Shown here piece after piece: positions 50,694-64,000 of a stretch of 64,000 nucleotides of DNA. Every line of letters begins with the position of its first letter. Position 1 is the stretch's first letter. A program made the translations under genes and the position numbers. Under the pieces are notes generated by a model. The model worked only from the letters and a program-made list of their open reading frames with translations, did no database searches and was not told the origin of the DNA. The stretch comes from Aphelocoma coerulescens (taxonomy: Eukaryota > Chordata > Aves > Passeriformes > Corvidae), in assembly GCF_041296385.1 (NCBI RefSeq), contig NC_091017.1, positions 8,550,001 through 8,614,000 of the forward strand, read 5' to 3'.

Positions 50694-52079
50694 TACTGAA
50701 ATTAAAAATGCTCTAATTTTTGAATCTCGCTCTTACCCACCCCTTATTGAATTTTTTTAATGCCTTTTGAATGACTCCTGTTCTCAAGTTAACAGATTGT
50801 GCTCCTCCTGAATCACAGGTCTAAACTATTGTAGTCCCCAAAGCTTGTCCTTTCTCCTCTGAGAAATATTTTATCATTAGGTGACTTTAAAGTGAAATTT
50901 ATAATATTTATGAAACAGGAAGGACATTGAAAAAAATCACCAAAACAGAAAAATATTTTAGTAAATAATACAACTCTTTTTGACATTTCAACTAATGGCT
51001 GTACGATTTCTTTATATTTTGCTTAAAAGTAATTTTATTTGGGACAGAGAAGCATTCAGATCATCAAAATCTAGAATTAAAGATTAACTCACAGTCCTAA
51101 AATAGTCTATTACACGTAGTTATGAACTTTTATGTACATCTTGTATCTGAAACTAGGTCCAAATTATCCTAAGCCAACCAAGGGAGAATGAATGATAGGC
51201 TCAGTTAATCAAAAACACGCCAGACCTTCCTTACACCGATTCACTCTTTTTACAAGCAGGATTTTAAAGGCAGAACTCTATATCTGCTCTAAAACAATTT
51301 TCACAATAATAATGCAATTATAAAGTAACTGGTAATCAAAATCTATTCCACAATGCCAACCAAACATTTTTTCATTCTAATAGCTAGAGAATTTTTCTTT
51401 AAAATACTCAAAGCTTTAGACAACAGCAAAATAAATTTTCACCTCAATAATATATTAGTTAATAGCACATCAAGCCTTTATAAGCCATGAAAGATAAAAG
51501 TAACTCTTGCCAGAGAACAACTTCTGTTACTCATTGGCACAAAAAAATGGTGGCCTCACATATTTAAAAACTGAAGCTATCAGCTTATCCATAAGAAACT
51601 CACAACAGGGACAGGAGCAACATAAAAATTCAGATCTCTTCATAATCATTATGACTAATTTTGATGAAGGACTTACATTTGTAGAAGTCTGTGATGTGCA
51701 GATTTTCACCCCCAAAAAACCGAAACTGTAAATATTGCATTCACAGCTGCTCCTGTTAGATGTCTAACTATAAACCTATTTAGGAATGGCAGCATGATAG
51801 ATACACCCACTTCCATGGGTATAAGCAATGATACATAATGACTAACACCAGCTTAATTTGTTCTTTGAAGAACTCATTGAACCTTTACAAATCAGTTTCT
51901 TCATTTTGCAAATGCATGTCTTTACAGTTATTGGCATTTGGAAAAGTCTGTTACTCTTTCAAGTGCATCATTTCTTAAAGAATCTGAGTGTGCACAATAC
52001 AGTCATTTGGGAAAGGATGGATAGAAGAGAAGGAAAAGGAGTGTTATGGTGGTGCTTCTCCCTAAGGACTTCTGTAGTT

Positions 52080-52215
52080 TAAATATTTTTATTATGCATT
52101 TTTTTCTGTGTTAATTTAACTTTTTAGCAATTTTATTTAAATTAAATCAAATTAAGTTTAATAAAATTTCGCTAATGTTATAATTTAAATTTTAAATTAC
52201 ATTTATTTTTGATAA
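52080..52215. other. strongly AT-rich patch
   Basis: About 135 nt of almost only A and T, with repeated AAATTTAAATTA-like words. It could be a nuclear-matrix-type or easily melted segment, but no function is shown. Confidence 0.6.
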
Positions 52216-55200
52216 AGAGGGCAAAACAGTAAAGGGGGCACTTAGAAACATCAATATTCAGCATCCTCTCTCCCTAGACTCAAGATTGAAGATCAGCTAC
52301 ATTTTCATGAAAGGAAGGATATATTCAGAGCTTCTCAAGAAGACTCTGGAAATAAATAGTTGTTTATGTGTCTTCTGTCAACATACAATTGAAATCACTG
52401 CCAAGTCTCCCTCTTTTCCATCATGGACTTATGGCCCCTGGGCAGCTGCCAGGGAAGTACAAAGGATATGCCCATGTCACTGTCTGGTAGTGATTCCACA
52501 TCACTGCACTGGTATCTACTGGTGACAACAGGGGAGCCCAACAGCTGCTGGCGCCGATGCTGAAGCAGCCCCGGCACTGCAGACAAAAAGCCAGCATTGG
52601 CAAGACCTGAGATGAGTATATTAAGCCCATGTGCTAGCCCAGCTTCTGGAGTTGCTCTTGCTCAGTCTGCATAAAAACTAGCCCAGGAACAGTAGATCAC
52701 CTATGAAAAGTCTCTTGCTGCATGAACTTTGAGTGCACTGAGCTATTAAAAAAAATCCCCTTTTAAAGGTTGCAGTGACCCTTTCATTCTAAAGTTTCCT
52801 TGCATACAAATGGAAACTTTTCCCACCTTCCTCCACCAGCTGTCTTACCCCATCCCTTCCTCTAATGAAATTTCCTCTTTTTTATCCCTTCTCAGTTCTG
52901 TGGCAGTTGACACCATAAAAGATAGATGTAGAACCCTGCAGAAGAGTACACTAACCTTTCATGCTGATAGAGGAGACCTTTAAAAGGTTTGGCTGCAGCC
53001 TATATCCGCTACCAATAATGATTTGTGCTATCACCTTTAGAGATGCATAATGAATTTCAAGTATCCAAACATCTATACTGGACATATCTTGTTTGCTTGT
53101 CAAAAGGGACATCAGGGTCCCCCTCTGACTCCCATTATGCAGGTCCTCCACCTGAAGAATTCACACGGATCTGCAGAAACCATATTCAATTACGAGGACT
53201 GAAAAGTTGGGGTTTTTTCTGTCTAAATTATTGCGGCAATGTCAAAGGCAAACTGAAAGTTCTTTAAAACACTTCTGACACACCAAGCAGCTTCAAGAAA
53301 ATCATGTCTCTGACCTCATTTAATGCATTTTACATTACTTTCACCACCTTAGTGTCATGCACTCACGTAATTGAAGTACTTCTGATTTCCTTCCTGTTCT
53401 ACTTCGTTTTGCAGCATCTCCTCAGCTGTGCAGGCTTTTGTGGCATGGAACTGCAACACATCTCTTAAGAGGGTTAGGAGTCCTTTATGATGAAATTAGC
53501 AAGGAAAAGGCAGAGTTCATTATTTTTATGTTACTGCTACACATACACATTTCTGCATCACGGGCTATGGAAATGAATTTCAATGTTGAGCCGAGCAACA
53601 TCATTCCAAAGTTAATATGATAGCATATAGAAGTAAAAAATTATTCAGATTGAGAGGACTACAGGTCTCAGAATGAAACTGGTGAGAAAGTCATGCAGCA
53701 TCACAACTTGCAAAGCAGCTGCTGTGTTTAAGTTTTTCTTTCGCATAGAAAGAGGATCTAATGCCAGTTGTGAAGTTCAAAGGATTGACACTGCAGACAG
53801 GAGCAGTTGAAGAGTTTATCACCATTGCTTTTCTGATATTATGTATATACAGGAGAAGAGAGAGGATTTCTTTGTAAAAAATTAGTATACTATAACACAT
53901 GCAGTTTGAGGACAGAATTTTTAGAGATGAGATCAAAGACACAGATCTACATCTTATGAGAACATTAAAAAAAATCCATTCAAGATCCCACCAGTACATA
54001 CTACCAAGTTAACTTTCCTGTAGTAATCAGTATATTCATCTGATATTGAGCATTTCAGTATCAATACTAGTACTCTGCATTTGCAGTATTTTAGTTGTAC
54101 AAAAGACACAAGCCTGTCAAATATCTTTCAAGGGGAAAAAACCAGTCCTATAACATAACAGCCTGGGTAGGTTTTATAGTAGCATCTTTTCTTGTTGTCT
54201 CCTAATTTGGTACAATAATTTAACAGTTTCTCACCATCTTTCCCTAATAACAAAAATCTCTTTATTATAATTACAAGTTTATTGTGTCCTTAAACCGTGA
54301 AAAAACCAAAGCTGAATTTGACAATGTATAGTGATTTTCAGCCTTACCATTTCAAACTAAACCCAAGTAGACAGCCAATCCAACGTTTATGAAATCTGGG
54401 ATGCATCAGAGAAATACATGCAATTAAAAGAGACTTCTCTGTATCACTTTATCTTGGTATTGCTTAAAAATATCACACGTGAAGCACAAAGTTGACCTCC
54501 ATCCCTCTGCTGCCAATTCCCTCTGATTGGAATGGGAAAAAATGGAAGTAGCAGCATCCACAAGAGTGTGCTTCTGCCACTTTTATCTCTGAATCACCAC
54601 TTTCTTCCTTCAGTTCAACTACCCAAGTTATAGCAGAATAATTTTGTGCGCTTTGTGCAATACTGAAAACCTTTTCTGTCTCTCATTTGCATGTCTTTTG
54701 GCCACTTTTTTAAGCTCATAAAGTTAGAACAGTATCATAGTTTTGAGCTTCTCAGCAGTAAGGGAAAAAAGCATAATATGGTCTCTGTTGGGTGAGCAAG
54801 GATGTAGAGGGAATAGAAGCAGCAAAATGTACAATAATTGCTTTAGGGCTTTATCTTTCTGGCTTTGCTGTGAAAAGACCTCACACAAATAAAGTGATTG
54901 GCTCATGTTACAGATCATTCCTAAAAAAAACCCAGATCTTCTCCAGCAACAGCTCACTTGAGATAGGGCTGCTTTTGGAGACATTTATTGTTCATGCATC
55001 ACAAGTCCTCCACAAGTAGGAAAAGCAAAAAAAGAAAGTACATGCAAGCACTTTTTGTCCTTTCACAGAAAAACTGTTTGCACTGAGGTCTACATAAGCC
55101 AGCTACAGGACACCCACAGCTGCAGCAACAAGAGAAAGATATGTTGCAAGCTGGTAACAACTGTGGGAAAATCCCTCTAGCAGAGGCTGAAATTTCATTC

Positions 55201-55551
55201 TTGCACAGGAAAGGAAGGCGAAGAAAAAGCTCCAGTCAATTGTCACTTCTAAGCAAATACAGAGGCAACTGTACCTACTAGATGCATATTTAGAACAGAT
55301 GGTCAAGACAAAGGTCATATATCAGCATGGATAACAGGTCAATTTTATCTTCAATTTTAAAACATCTAGAGTTTGATTTTATGTAATAGCAACAAGAGAT
55401 GCAGTACCACTAGCTGTAGAGCGGAAAAGGCTGAAATAGTTCTCATTAAAATGTCAAACAAATAGAAATTGCTCAAATGGCATTTGGTCTGCATTTTACG
55501 AGCACAATGAAAACACAGGTTACTTGCAGGATTAATCACCATGAGAAAATA

Positions 55552-55565
55552 TTTTTTTTTTTTTT
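55552..55565 (+). repeat. poly(T) run, 14 nt
   Basis: Uninterrupted T run in AT-rich sequence. Confidence 0.9.
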
Positions 55566-56846
55566 ATTGCTGGCTGGTATATTTCTCTATCCCATTTCTA
55601 CATACCCATGTAGTTACCTTCTGAAATTCAAATTTTTATGTTCCTTAAATCAAGTTTTTTCTGTTCAGATTTTTTCAGAGTAGGAATATATTGCTTTTTA
55701 ATATAGTATGGGGCAATGTGTTCTGCCAAGTCTTTTCTAAGATTGTAATCAGTGCATTTTCTGAAGAGACTGATCTGTTAAGAGTGTTCTCTGATGTTGG
55801 ATCAGCATAGTCTTACAAACCTTAAGAGTGCAACTTACATCCAAGGGAAGTGAACACATCACCTCCACCACTCCTGTATTCCATTGTGTGCAGTAACCAA
55901 ACCCTGAAGAAATATTTACGACAGCAATTGGTTATGTGGCAAAATTTTATTTTGTCTCTTTTAAATACAACTAAAGAAACTAAATACTTCCAAGGCTGGT
56001 TCATTACAAGTTTCTTCTTTATTTGGTGGCTTAGGGACTCTGAGGCATAAAAGTACGCTCTGTGAATCCATGAGAAACAACTTTCCACTGCCGCCGCCTC
56101 CTCAAAACAAAACAGCAGAAGCCAGAGAGACACGGTAACACCCAGAGGAAATCCTTACTTGGAACCACTTCCTTATCAAACAGTATTTGCTGTGGGCTAC
56201 TGGCCCTTTTCTAGACCTACATAACAGAGCATGAGGTGTTTGGTAAATAAATCTTGCATACTTTGAAGTACACTCCCTTTATTGTGACTAGTGCTTTGAA
56301 ACCACATTGTAATTAAATATTTTAAAGGATGTGTTGCAGAATTTTAAAATGCATTTTAATATAGTGTATTTATAAGCATTAGCAATTACAAAAGAAATGT
56401 AAACTATTCTGCATATGTTATAATGACAGAGAAGTTATTTTGCTCACTGAGAGAGAAATGAAAAAAAAAAACACTTTTGCCTCTTTCCTTTTAAACTTTT
56501 TTCTCTGCTCAAACATTTAGTATCACAACAGAAGCATTTAATGGCACTATTAACTCAGTCACATAAAACCTGAACCTATATTAATTACTTTCATTATGCT
56601 TAATTGAACATAATCATATAAGCTAACAATTCCTTGTACACTAATTAATAAAACGACATGTCTTCTGGATCAGAAATGCATTAATTTATTTCTTTCGGAG
56701 GTAAGATATTTAGGAGACAGAATTCATAACTTCCACCATTACAATATTTGGGCAGACTCAACCTTTGTAATCACAGTGACTCTTAAGGGCAATGGATCTC
56801 CTTGGTGGAATTGAAATTTCATGCAAATTTTCATAGGGGATTTTCT

Positions 56847-56868
56847 GTCTCTATGGTGACATAGAGAC
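56847..56868. promoter_or_regulatory. 9-bp inverted repeat resembling an RFX-type X-box
   Basis: GTCTCTATG and CATAGAGAC flank GTGA. Read on the minus strand, GTCACCATAGAGAC resembles the palindromic X-box bound by RFX factors (GTNRCC-N-RGYAAC) with two mismatches in the second half. An ATGCAAAT octamer word lies about 25 bases upstream (56821-56828). Site function is inference. Confidence 0.25.
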
Positions 56869-58005
56869 TCTTTTTTGAAGAGAAAGATATGACTCAGAAA
56901 GGTCATTTCCATAAAAACACCTCAAGGAGTTACAAAAAACTCTAGAAATTGTCATCTCTATTTTAAGTAATCTTCTATTATGCTACATTTCCATGTAATG
57001 GTGTTCAAGTATACAATGCCATCTCCTTAAGGAAATAAAGAGTAAAGCATTTATTTGATAAGCCAGGTCAGATGAACCATCCCAAAAAAAAGTATAAATT
57101 GATTTCTCTTCCAGCAGTAAGCTCATGTTTTCTCATGAACTGATCTGAGCTGTCTCTCATCTGTTCCTCTGCTAAGCATGAGCCAGACCTAATTTCTCCA
57201 CCTTGCTCTTGAGAAACCTGATTATTGTCAATAGATATTTTGCCCATGATTTCTTTTTGTGAAGGACACAGCTGAACAAAAGCAAGGAACACTTTCATCC
57301 TGATATTGTACAGTCAGGATTATTCTCTGCTGGAGGAAACCAATATAAAGATGACCCTCAGCCTGGGAAGTCATCCTAAATAGTAAACAATGGGCATCTC
57401 TAAGGCAGCATTATTCTCTAACCCTATTATTGAAACTATTATAATGCCTAATAACTAAAGAAGCAGTAGGCCAGAGGGAGGAAGGTCTAACCACTTTGTT
57501 ATTTGGTAGCTATGTAGGTTGGCATCCTAAAGCATGCACTTAATTTCATATTGAATAAATAATTTCACTAATATTATTAAGTAATCCTTGAAAAACAAAA
57601 TGAAGGAACCAGACCTATACTTCATAATCAGGACACTTCCCTGGGAAGGGAGAGTAATGTGTGTTTGGCCCAATTAATCTTTGATGTTGCTCTGCTGTTC
57701 TTAACAAAATTAAATTCAAGAGCTGGGAAATACCACAGACTAACTCAGCAAAATAGTTTAGAAGGCAAAAAATTAAAAACAAACAAACAATGGCAAACTC
57801 CCATCGTGAAGAAACTGGCACCTTGATTTCACACCCTACAAAAGCATGCTAACCAGTGAGCTACATTTGGTGAATTAAGCACAGGAAAGGGTGGAAAAGA
57901 GGAAGGGAAGCATATGCTTTACCTCCTAAATCTCCCAATCCACTAAAGAAACAAAACAAAGTGAGAAAAAAAACAGACTACACATCAATATCCAGAAAAT
58001 AACAG

Positions 58006-58039
58006 TCACCTTGTGACTGACAAAACAGTCACAAGGTGA
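58006..58039. repeat. perfect 14-bp inverted repeat with 6-nt loop
   Basis: TCACCTTGTGACTG (58006-58019) and CAGTCACAAGGTGA (58026-58039) are exact reverse complements separated by ACAAAA. As RNA or extruded DNA this forms a stable stem-loop. No T run follows, and the window is eukaryotic, so it is not a bacterial-type terminator. Confidence 0.95.
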
Positions 58040-59096
58040 AAGTGCATCCCTCAGAGGAACTAAGAAAGGGGTCTAAATTTTAGCTTTACAGGAGTTTAAA
58101 GACACATTCCCTAGCATTTCCCTCTGGTAAGTTCAGCAATACCTTGTCAACACGACATGCACTGACCCAGCAGTGCAGCCAGAGACATCCGATTCTCCAC
58201 CTACACCCGAATGTAGTCTAGATGCTTAACACGGTTCCAGACCTCACACTGGAAACTGACTGCCTAAACCAGTAGCTATTCACCATGCACTGGAGCAACA
58301 TTTCCACACCTGCTAGCATCCCTTGGAATTATGCAGACTTAGTGAACATGATTTGGTGTTGAGGCTTGTTTGAGGGATACTTTTTCTGCACGTAATGATC
58401 AAACACGCTTTCGTTTCAGTACATGCACTGTATGATACAAGTTCTTACCCTGGAAAGTTAGACAAGCTACACGTTTGAAATGATAACTAAGTCTACCTGG
58501 TTTCATAAAAACATATTAGTAGAATTTGGTAGGGTCAGTCATGGCAGAGGCAGGAATAACATTCAGTGGTTGCGTTTCCCAGCTCTCAATTAATTTAACC
58601 AAATTGCACATCCTTTAAGGAGTTTCTTTTTAACTTCCTTCCTTAATAAGAGTGACTGAGCAAAAGTTGTATTTTACTCACATCCAGATAATTAAAAGTT
58701 TAGGTATTAGGATAATTTTTTAAAAAGTCATCTGTTCCAACATCATTAAAGTTCCAACAACACATTTTAATTGAACACACCTCTGAATTGCTACATTAAT
58801 ATGCTACATCCTACTTGAGGAAAAAAAAAGTTTTTCTCATGAACCTCCCTCCATTCTTCTCCTTTTCTTCCTCAACCTGTTTCATTAAAAAATCTCTTCG
58901 GGCGTCTCTCTTTGCAACCTTTGCCTCTTTGAACAAGTAAATGATGGGGATCATCTTCCCAAACTTCACCTAGGCTGTCCACAAGAACCTTTGAACTGTG
59001 TATTAAATACACAGTAGTTCTTAAATGCTCTTAAATACAGTAGAAACAGATAAAATACAACCTAAATTTGATTCCCTCACCTGAATTTACAGGGAG

Positions 59097-59118
59097 CACA
59101 CGCACACACGCACACACC
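59097..59118 (+). repeat. short CACACG/CA tract
   Basis: CA dinucleotides interrupted by CG at regular spacing, a short degenerate microsatellite. Confidence 0.85.
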
Positions 59119-60852
59119 TGGGAACAGCCATGTTCTCCTCTTGTGAATTTATCTACATAAGCTTGATTTCAGATCAGCCCCATACAACCCTGCTTCCCCT
59201 CCTCCCACTCCTCAACACAGAGTGTTTGTGAGTTTCTGACCAAGACACAATTTGAATATCCTACTGTTTGAGCTAAAACTCTTGCAGAGACAGCATATCA
59301 ATTTTCAGGCTATACCAGATCCAAATTACAGCCTATTCTAAACTCTGATCCCTATTTTGGATCCTAGTCCCATTTTCTGAGTCTCTAATTAGCAATATTA
59401 CTTTAGTGCCTTGTTAATAACTAATGCCACAACCTAAATTATCATCACTTCAATAAAATAATCTTTGAAATCCAATAACACAAACAGTGTAAAACATTTC
59501 CTGGTTGCAGACAGGTATGCTATAGCATGCAATTTTCAATTTCATAGGCATAAACAGATCAAGTTTCACTACCCTGTCATTAAGTTAGAGATTATAGTAA
59601 TTAATGAATTAAGCAACTTTTTTTTTAAAAAAAATAATAGTTTATAAGTAGTATACATGAATCACTGGTTCCAGAGCTCCCAGCCTTTCCCAGGAAGCAT
59701 TCTGCAAGTCACACCCAGCCCCAGGTCTGTTCTGTCTTGCCTCTGCAGCTCAAGCCTTCAGGGCTGTTATCTTTAGACACTCATAACTGCACAGCATCAC
59801 ACGATCTGCAGCCTTACACACCATGAATATTACAAATTCCTTCTGAAAGAGATTTCAATATAATTTTGGCTTTGTTACAAACATTAAGTCCTGTTAACAA
59901 ACTTCACCTGATGCACTGAGTCTCAGTGGTGCCACAGGATTTCTTTATAAGGACTTTTAGGAGGAATCCAAGACTGGAGGGACATTCGTGTCCCAAAAAT
60001 CTTGAACATCTTTGCAATTCCAACAGTTCTAGGTCAACAAGAATTACTTATTTTCAAGCAAAGCACTATATTTCTTCAAAAGCAGTTAGACAAAAGATAG
60101 ACTTTTAAATTTTAACTTATTTAGAAATGTCTGTGGAAATCAAAGCTACCAGGTAGATTTGAGAATGGCGTGGGTTGTATTTGTGGTGGAGATGAACAGC
60201 ATTGGGATATGTTGAAACTAGCTTAGTTGGTTCCAAATGTAAACATAAGATATGCTTATTGTATGCATTCTGAAACAAAAGAAAAATTTCACTTAGTGCT
60301 AAGAAGCTGAGGGTGGAAACACTACTTTCCTAGCATTGTTACTCAGAAGTCCAGAGGAAAATTTTAAAATATAACCCAAATCTGAGTTGATTCCTGCCCC
60401 CACGCTTCCCCTTCCCCAAACAAACAAAACACTCTCAAGGCATGACTCGCCTTATTTAACAGCCCTATTTAGAAGAGGATTGCTGTAAGAGTTTGGTATC
60501 ATTAATTTTTCCAGAACAGTCTGTCAGCATGTGAGCCAGTACAAATGTGGAACTCATGCATGTGTGTTACATGGTACAGAGCTTGCCTTTAGCAGCTCTC
60601 CATTTCTGACATGCAGGAAAATAATTATCAAACTACTTGATGCAGGAGCCTGAGGCTATAGTAACTAGCTAACCCAATTTAAATTTTGCTGGTTTTGCCA
60701 ATATGGAATTGGTAATTATTTTAATTTTTAAATTGTCAGGTTTTCTCTGTTCTCTCAGAATTCCCTTTATGTAACTAGACATCATCAAAGAAATAAAAAA
60801 TAATCATTGAGAGTTCCAGATTTTTTTCTCTCTGGAAAAAAAAAAAAAGGTC

Positions 60853-61053
60853 AAAGAATCATAGAATGGTTTGGGTTGGAAGGGATCTTAAAGATCTTCT
60901 AGTTCCATCCCCCTGCAATAGACAGGTACACCTTCCACTAGACCAGGTTGCTCAAAGTCCTGTCCAACCTGCCCTTGAATATTTCCAGGGATGAGGTTTT
61001 TCTAGGTTATCTGTGCCAGTGCCTCACTACCCTCCCAATAAGGAATTTCTTCA
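60853..61053 (-). mobile_element. CR1 LINE fragment J, minus strand, best-preserved 3' end
   Basis: The fragment starts with AAAGAATCATAGAATGGTTT, then 'gggttggaagggatcttaaa', the complement of an almost intact CR1 3' end with its terminal octamer. It continues with 'ccttccactagaccaggttg' and 'cttgaatatttccagggatg', and is 5'-truncated at about 61053. A run of A (about 60836-60848) lies just outside the 3' end. Few differences from the typical sequence suggest that it is the youngest CR1 in the window. Confidence 0.95.
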
Positions 61054-64000
61054 GTACATGTGAAAAAAAAAAAAATTATTCTTAAATGAACCTCAATTAA
61101 AGAAAATAAAAAGACAGTGGATTCAAAAATATGCTCCAAACCCATACTTAATTTTTTTCTATCATCTCTCTCCACCTGTGAAACTCTGTTTTTCCACATT
61201 TGGTTGTTTCTTAAACAGAAACTAGACCATAGCTTTACAGTTTATTGCTGTCCCTCTCTGAACCTATTGCAGATGTACTATACCCTTTTCGAATCAGCAG
61301 GAGCCAGAGCTACATACGGTATCCAATGAAATGCAGACAAACCTGGGATTAATACATGATGTACTCTTTTGCTGTTTGCTTGTTTCCCAACAACCCCTAA
61401 CACTCTGCTTTCTTTTTTATTACCAGGCTGAGGTTTCCACAGAACTCTTTTATCATAAACTCCGAGATTCACTCCTTAGTGATAATAAGGCTTCAGCCTC
61501 ACCAACAGAATAAACATGCAGAGCAAGGACAGCAGCAGGGCAGCAGAAGAGAAACCTTTAAAGATATACTTTGAGAGCTATATTCCAGGACTGGCTTCTC
61601 AGTTTAGGAAAGCTTACATTAAGAATTCAGAATTTATTTTCATTTTCCATGAATGAAAGCATCTTTTAAACAGCTGTCAGTGAAAAAATACAAAAGTAAG
61701 GAAGCAAGTTAACAAAGGTAAATAAGAACACAACATCAGGAATGACTAGTGAAGGACAGAATGGTTCAGAAACCACTGAAAGCTAAAGGTTCCTGTGTTT
61801 CCCACATCCCAAGCAAGTGTTGCTTCTCATCCCTGCAAATGGCACCTGATTCTGAGGAGCTGAATCAGAGCTACTTCCAAACACTTCCTGCAACAGCTCT
61901 CTTAGGCAAGCAAACCTGACATCATGTCTCCAATCCACTCCCTCCCTCCATGCACTGGGCTGCAATGCAAGCCAGCAAGATTCCCAAATATCTGGATAGT
62001 GACAGAGAATGAATCGCTTCACTTGAGCTTTAAAGGCCTCCTCTCAGCAGGGTTTATGATCTTAGCACACCGCCATGCTAACTGCAATGACATAGCTGCC
62101 TAGTCAGTTCCCCAGAGGGCAAGGAATGTGCTGAAGTCTGGTAGGAGAAGACCATAGAGACAGACCATGAGGACATTTTTTTGAATGGGGACTGTTTTTT
62201 TAGCGGACTGATCAACTCCAGATGCTAGCCCACGTTTGCCTTTTGCCTTTGGGCAAATCAGCTGGCATCTTTCCTGGATTAAATTATCTATAAACACAGG
62301 GATGAGAGAAAGAGTGACTTGTCTCCTCTCCTTCAATGGTGGCTTAGCTATCAAAGAACTGCCAGCATAAGAGTAGCAGTACACATACCAGAACAAGCTA
62401 CTTGTTATAAGATGCTGTTAACACTCCAGAAAATCTTACGTGGTGATAAGCCACTTATAAGAGTGCAGGGAAATTGGCAATCTAACTTTTACTGTTTGAA
62501 AAAGATTACTTACATCCACAGGAGCAGGCATCTTGCAGTCAGTGTTGAACAGCCAAATAACATCACCAAGAGAATAGCACACATTTGAAACTTGTAATGC
62601 TTTCTTCTGTGAAAGGCAGATAATCTTCTTCCAGTCCTTTCCAGGGGCACAGAGTAACAGGAGTACTTTTGAAGAAATTACATTGCTGAAAGCATTAAGA
62701 GACTACACTTGCTCTTTTGGTGGCACACAATGCAAGACTCCTCTTGGGTCAGAGTCCATTCTGGTGCAACATCATTCATCTTTGCAGTAGATACTGCTGA
62801 GTCAGGAGGATGATGTATGAAGGGAGACTTCATAAATCCACTGAGCAACAAACAGAACCAATAAAGCTTTCAGGATAATGCTGCAATGGAAGACTATAAA
62901 ATTTTTTTCCTATAAACAAAAAATGGTCTGTATTTACCATCAGATCAACTACCTGCATCTAAATCTGATGGATCAAAGTTGATAACAGTGACTAAATACT
63001 CTGTTCAAGTGTTATCTGTCCAAGAACTGCCTTGATTTGTCATTTTATAAAGTCTGGACACCATTGAAGCTGGTTGATAAATGGTTGCTCACCAATAAAG
63101 ATAATCACTTAATTTCTAGGCTTGCCCCAGAAAATTCCAACTTTTTCTAAATCACTGAAGCACTTTATCAAAATATAAACAATGCTAATTAGTTCAGGAC
63201 TTTCCAAACTACCAGCTCATCTTAATTCACTATAGAAGACACTTGTCAGGTGTTTGCAAGAAAAATTGACACAAACAAATCCTGGGGGCGGAGGGGTAGG
63301 CAGCATGAGCAGAACAGGAGTTCAAGAAGACTTGAAGACTGTCTTACCAATGAATCCTCAGCTGAATATTTCCAGAAAATGATATGGGTGTACCCAGAAC
63401 TAGACACAAAAACAATCAGGTAAGACATGAGCATTATCTGATGCATTAATTTTTCTTGGAGAAAAATTTCATTTTTCAAGAGAAGATGGCAGACAAGATC
63501 ATCTTCCTTTCAGGTCGTAGACAGATTTTAGGATGAACAATACAGAAAGCTGGAAACCCTTACCTGAAAAGAAACCAGTATTATTATTAAACAGAAGAAC
63601 CTAAAGCAGCATGCAGACCTTGGTATTGTATTTCATAATCATTTAGCCAGGTGGAAATCTATGCTCAATTAATGGAACTGCAAAGATTTCCTGCTTGCTA
63701 AGGAAGCACATTTTCATGTTTTCTGGAGCACGGGGTATATTAGATCACATACTTTGCTACTGCTTTGTCACAGAACCAGTACAAAAACTGGTTATTTCCA
63801 CCATGACAAACGATCAAGCATAGATACTAATTCAGTTCCACATCACACTTGGTAAGGTTGACAGCTTCAGAAGGGGGAAAATCTGTAACTGCTTATTTGG
63901 CCAGATTGTCATGAAATGATGTGGGCATTTGCTGCACAGCGGGGGATGGCTTTTACTAGACAGGAGCTCAGCAGACAGGAAAGCTGTGTTTTGAAACTTG
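61054..64000. other. non-coding stretch to the window end, no gene seen
   Basis: No recognisable exon, RNA gene or mobile element. Short frames of up to 98 codons overlap on both strands. A purine/GC patch (CCTGGGGGCGGAGGGG) sits near 63281-63296. No feature runs visibly off the right edge. Confidence 0.7.

Larger units (their letters stand above)
48853..60852. other. 12 kb of non-coding sequence without recognisable CR1
   Basis: No gene or interspersed repeat is recognisable. The stretch holds two long antisense-overlapping open frames (48881-49599), a compound microsatellite (50599-50693), a poly(T) run (55552-55565), an RFX-like palindrome (56847-56868), a perfect hairpin (58006-58039) and a short CA-type tract (59097-59118). 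A strongly AT-rich patch lies at 52080-52215. Confidence 0.65.

Noticed and set aside
52395..52640. GC-richer block as an exon or CpG island
   Set aside because: Few CpG sites, stops in all long frames, and no recognisable protein similarity.

Overview
The window looks like non-coding nuclear DNA from a bird. The main evidence is at least eleven fragments of CR1 LINE retrotransposons on both strands. They carry the usual avian CR1 3' region and the terminal ATTCTATG-type octamer, or its complement on the minus strand. The sequence is AT-rich by eye. I see no operons, ribosome binding sites or dense coding, and no recognisable protein-coding exon, rRNA, tRNA, CRISPR array or CpG island. CR1 subfamilies with the 'gggttggaagggacc' 3' end suggest Neoaves rather than a galliform, but that is a guess without a library search.

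Layout. 1-6610: AT-rich unique sequence with one possible degraded LTR (about 3190-3680, minus strand). 6611-7604: two CR1 fragments head-to-tail, with different 3' ends. 7605-12489: unique AT-rich sequence with a 12-bp minisatellite. 12490-13011: one CR1. 13012-20915: unique sequence with a very old CR1 3' scrap near 14.9 kb and a pair of competing hairpins at 19.6 kb. 20916-21940: the most structured locus, a minus-strand CR1 keeping a decayed reverse-transcriptase segment, interrupted by a plus-strand CR1 and ending in an expanded GCCAT pentanucleotide. 21941-37930: about 16 kb with no CR1 that I can see. It holds an (AT)22 tract, two blocks that look like conserved non-coding elements, and homopolymer or mirror tracts. 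37931-48852: four more CR1 fragments (two minus, two plus) with unique sequence between them. 48853-60852: about 12 kb without CR1, holding two long antisense-overlapping open frames (which begin at 48881), a compound TATG/TATC microsatellite, an RFX-like palindrome and a perfect 14-bp hairpin. 60853-61053: the best-preserved CR1 3' end. 61054-64000: unique sequence.

No genes work together here. The window is best read as intergenic or deep-intronic avian DNA shaped by CR1 insertion, decay and simple-repeat growth. The longest open frames (157 and 144 codons) resemble no family I know and are near what chance gives in 64 kb of two-stranded AT-rich DNA. I found no convincing new biological system. 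The items most worth checking are the nested CR1 locus, the possible LTR, the CR1-free interval and the hairpins.
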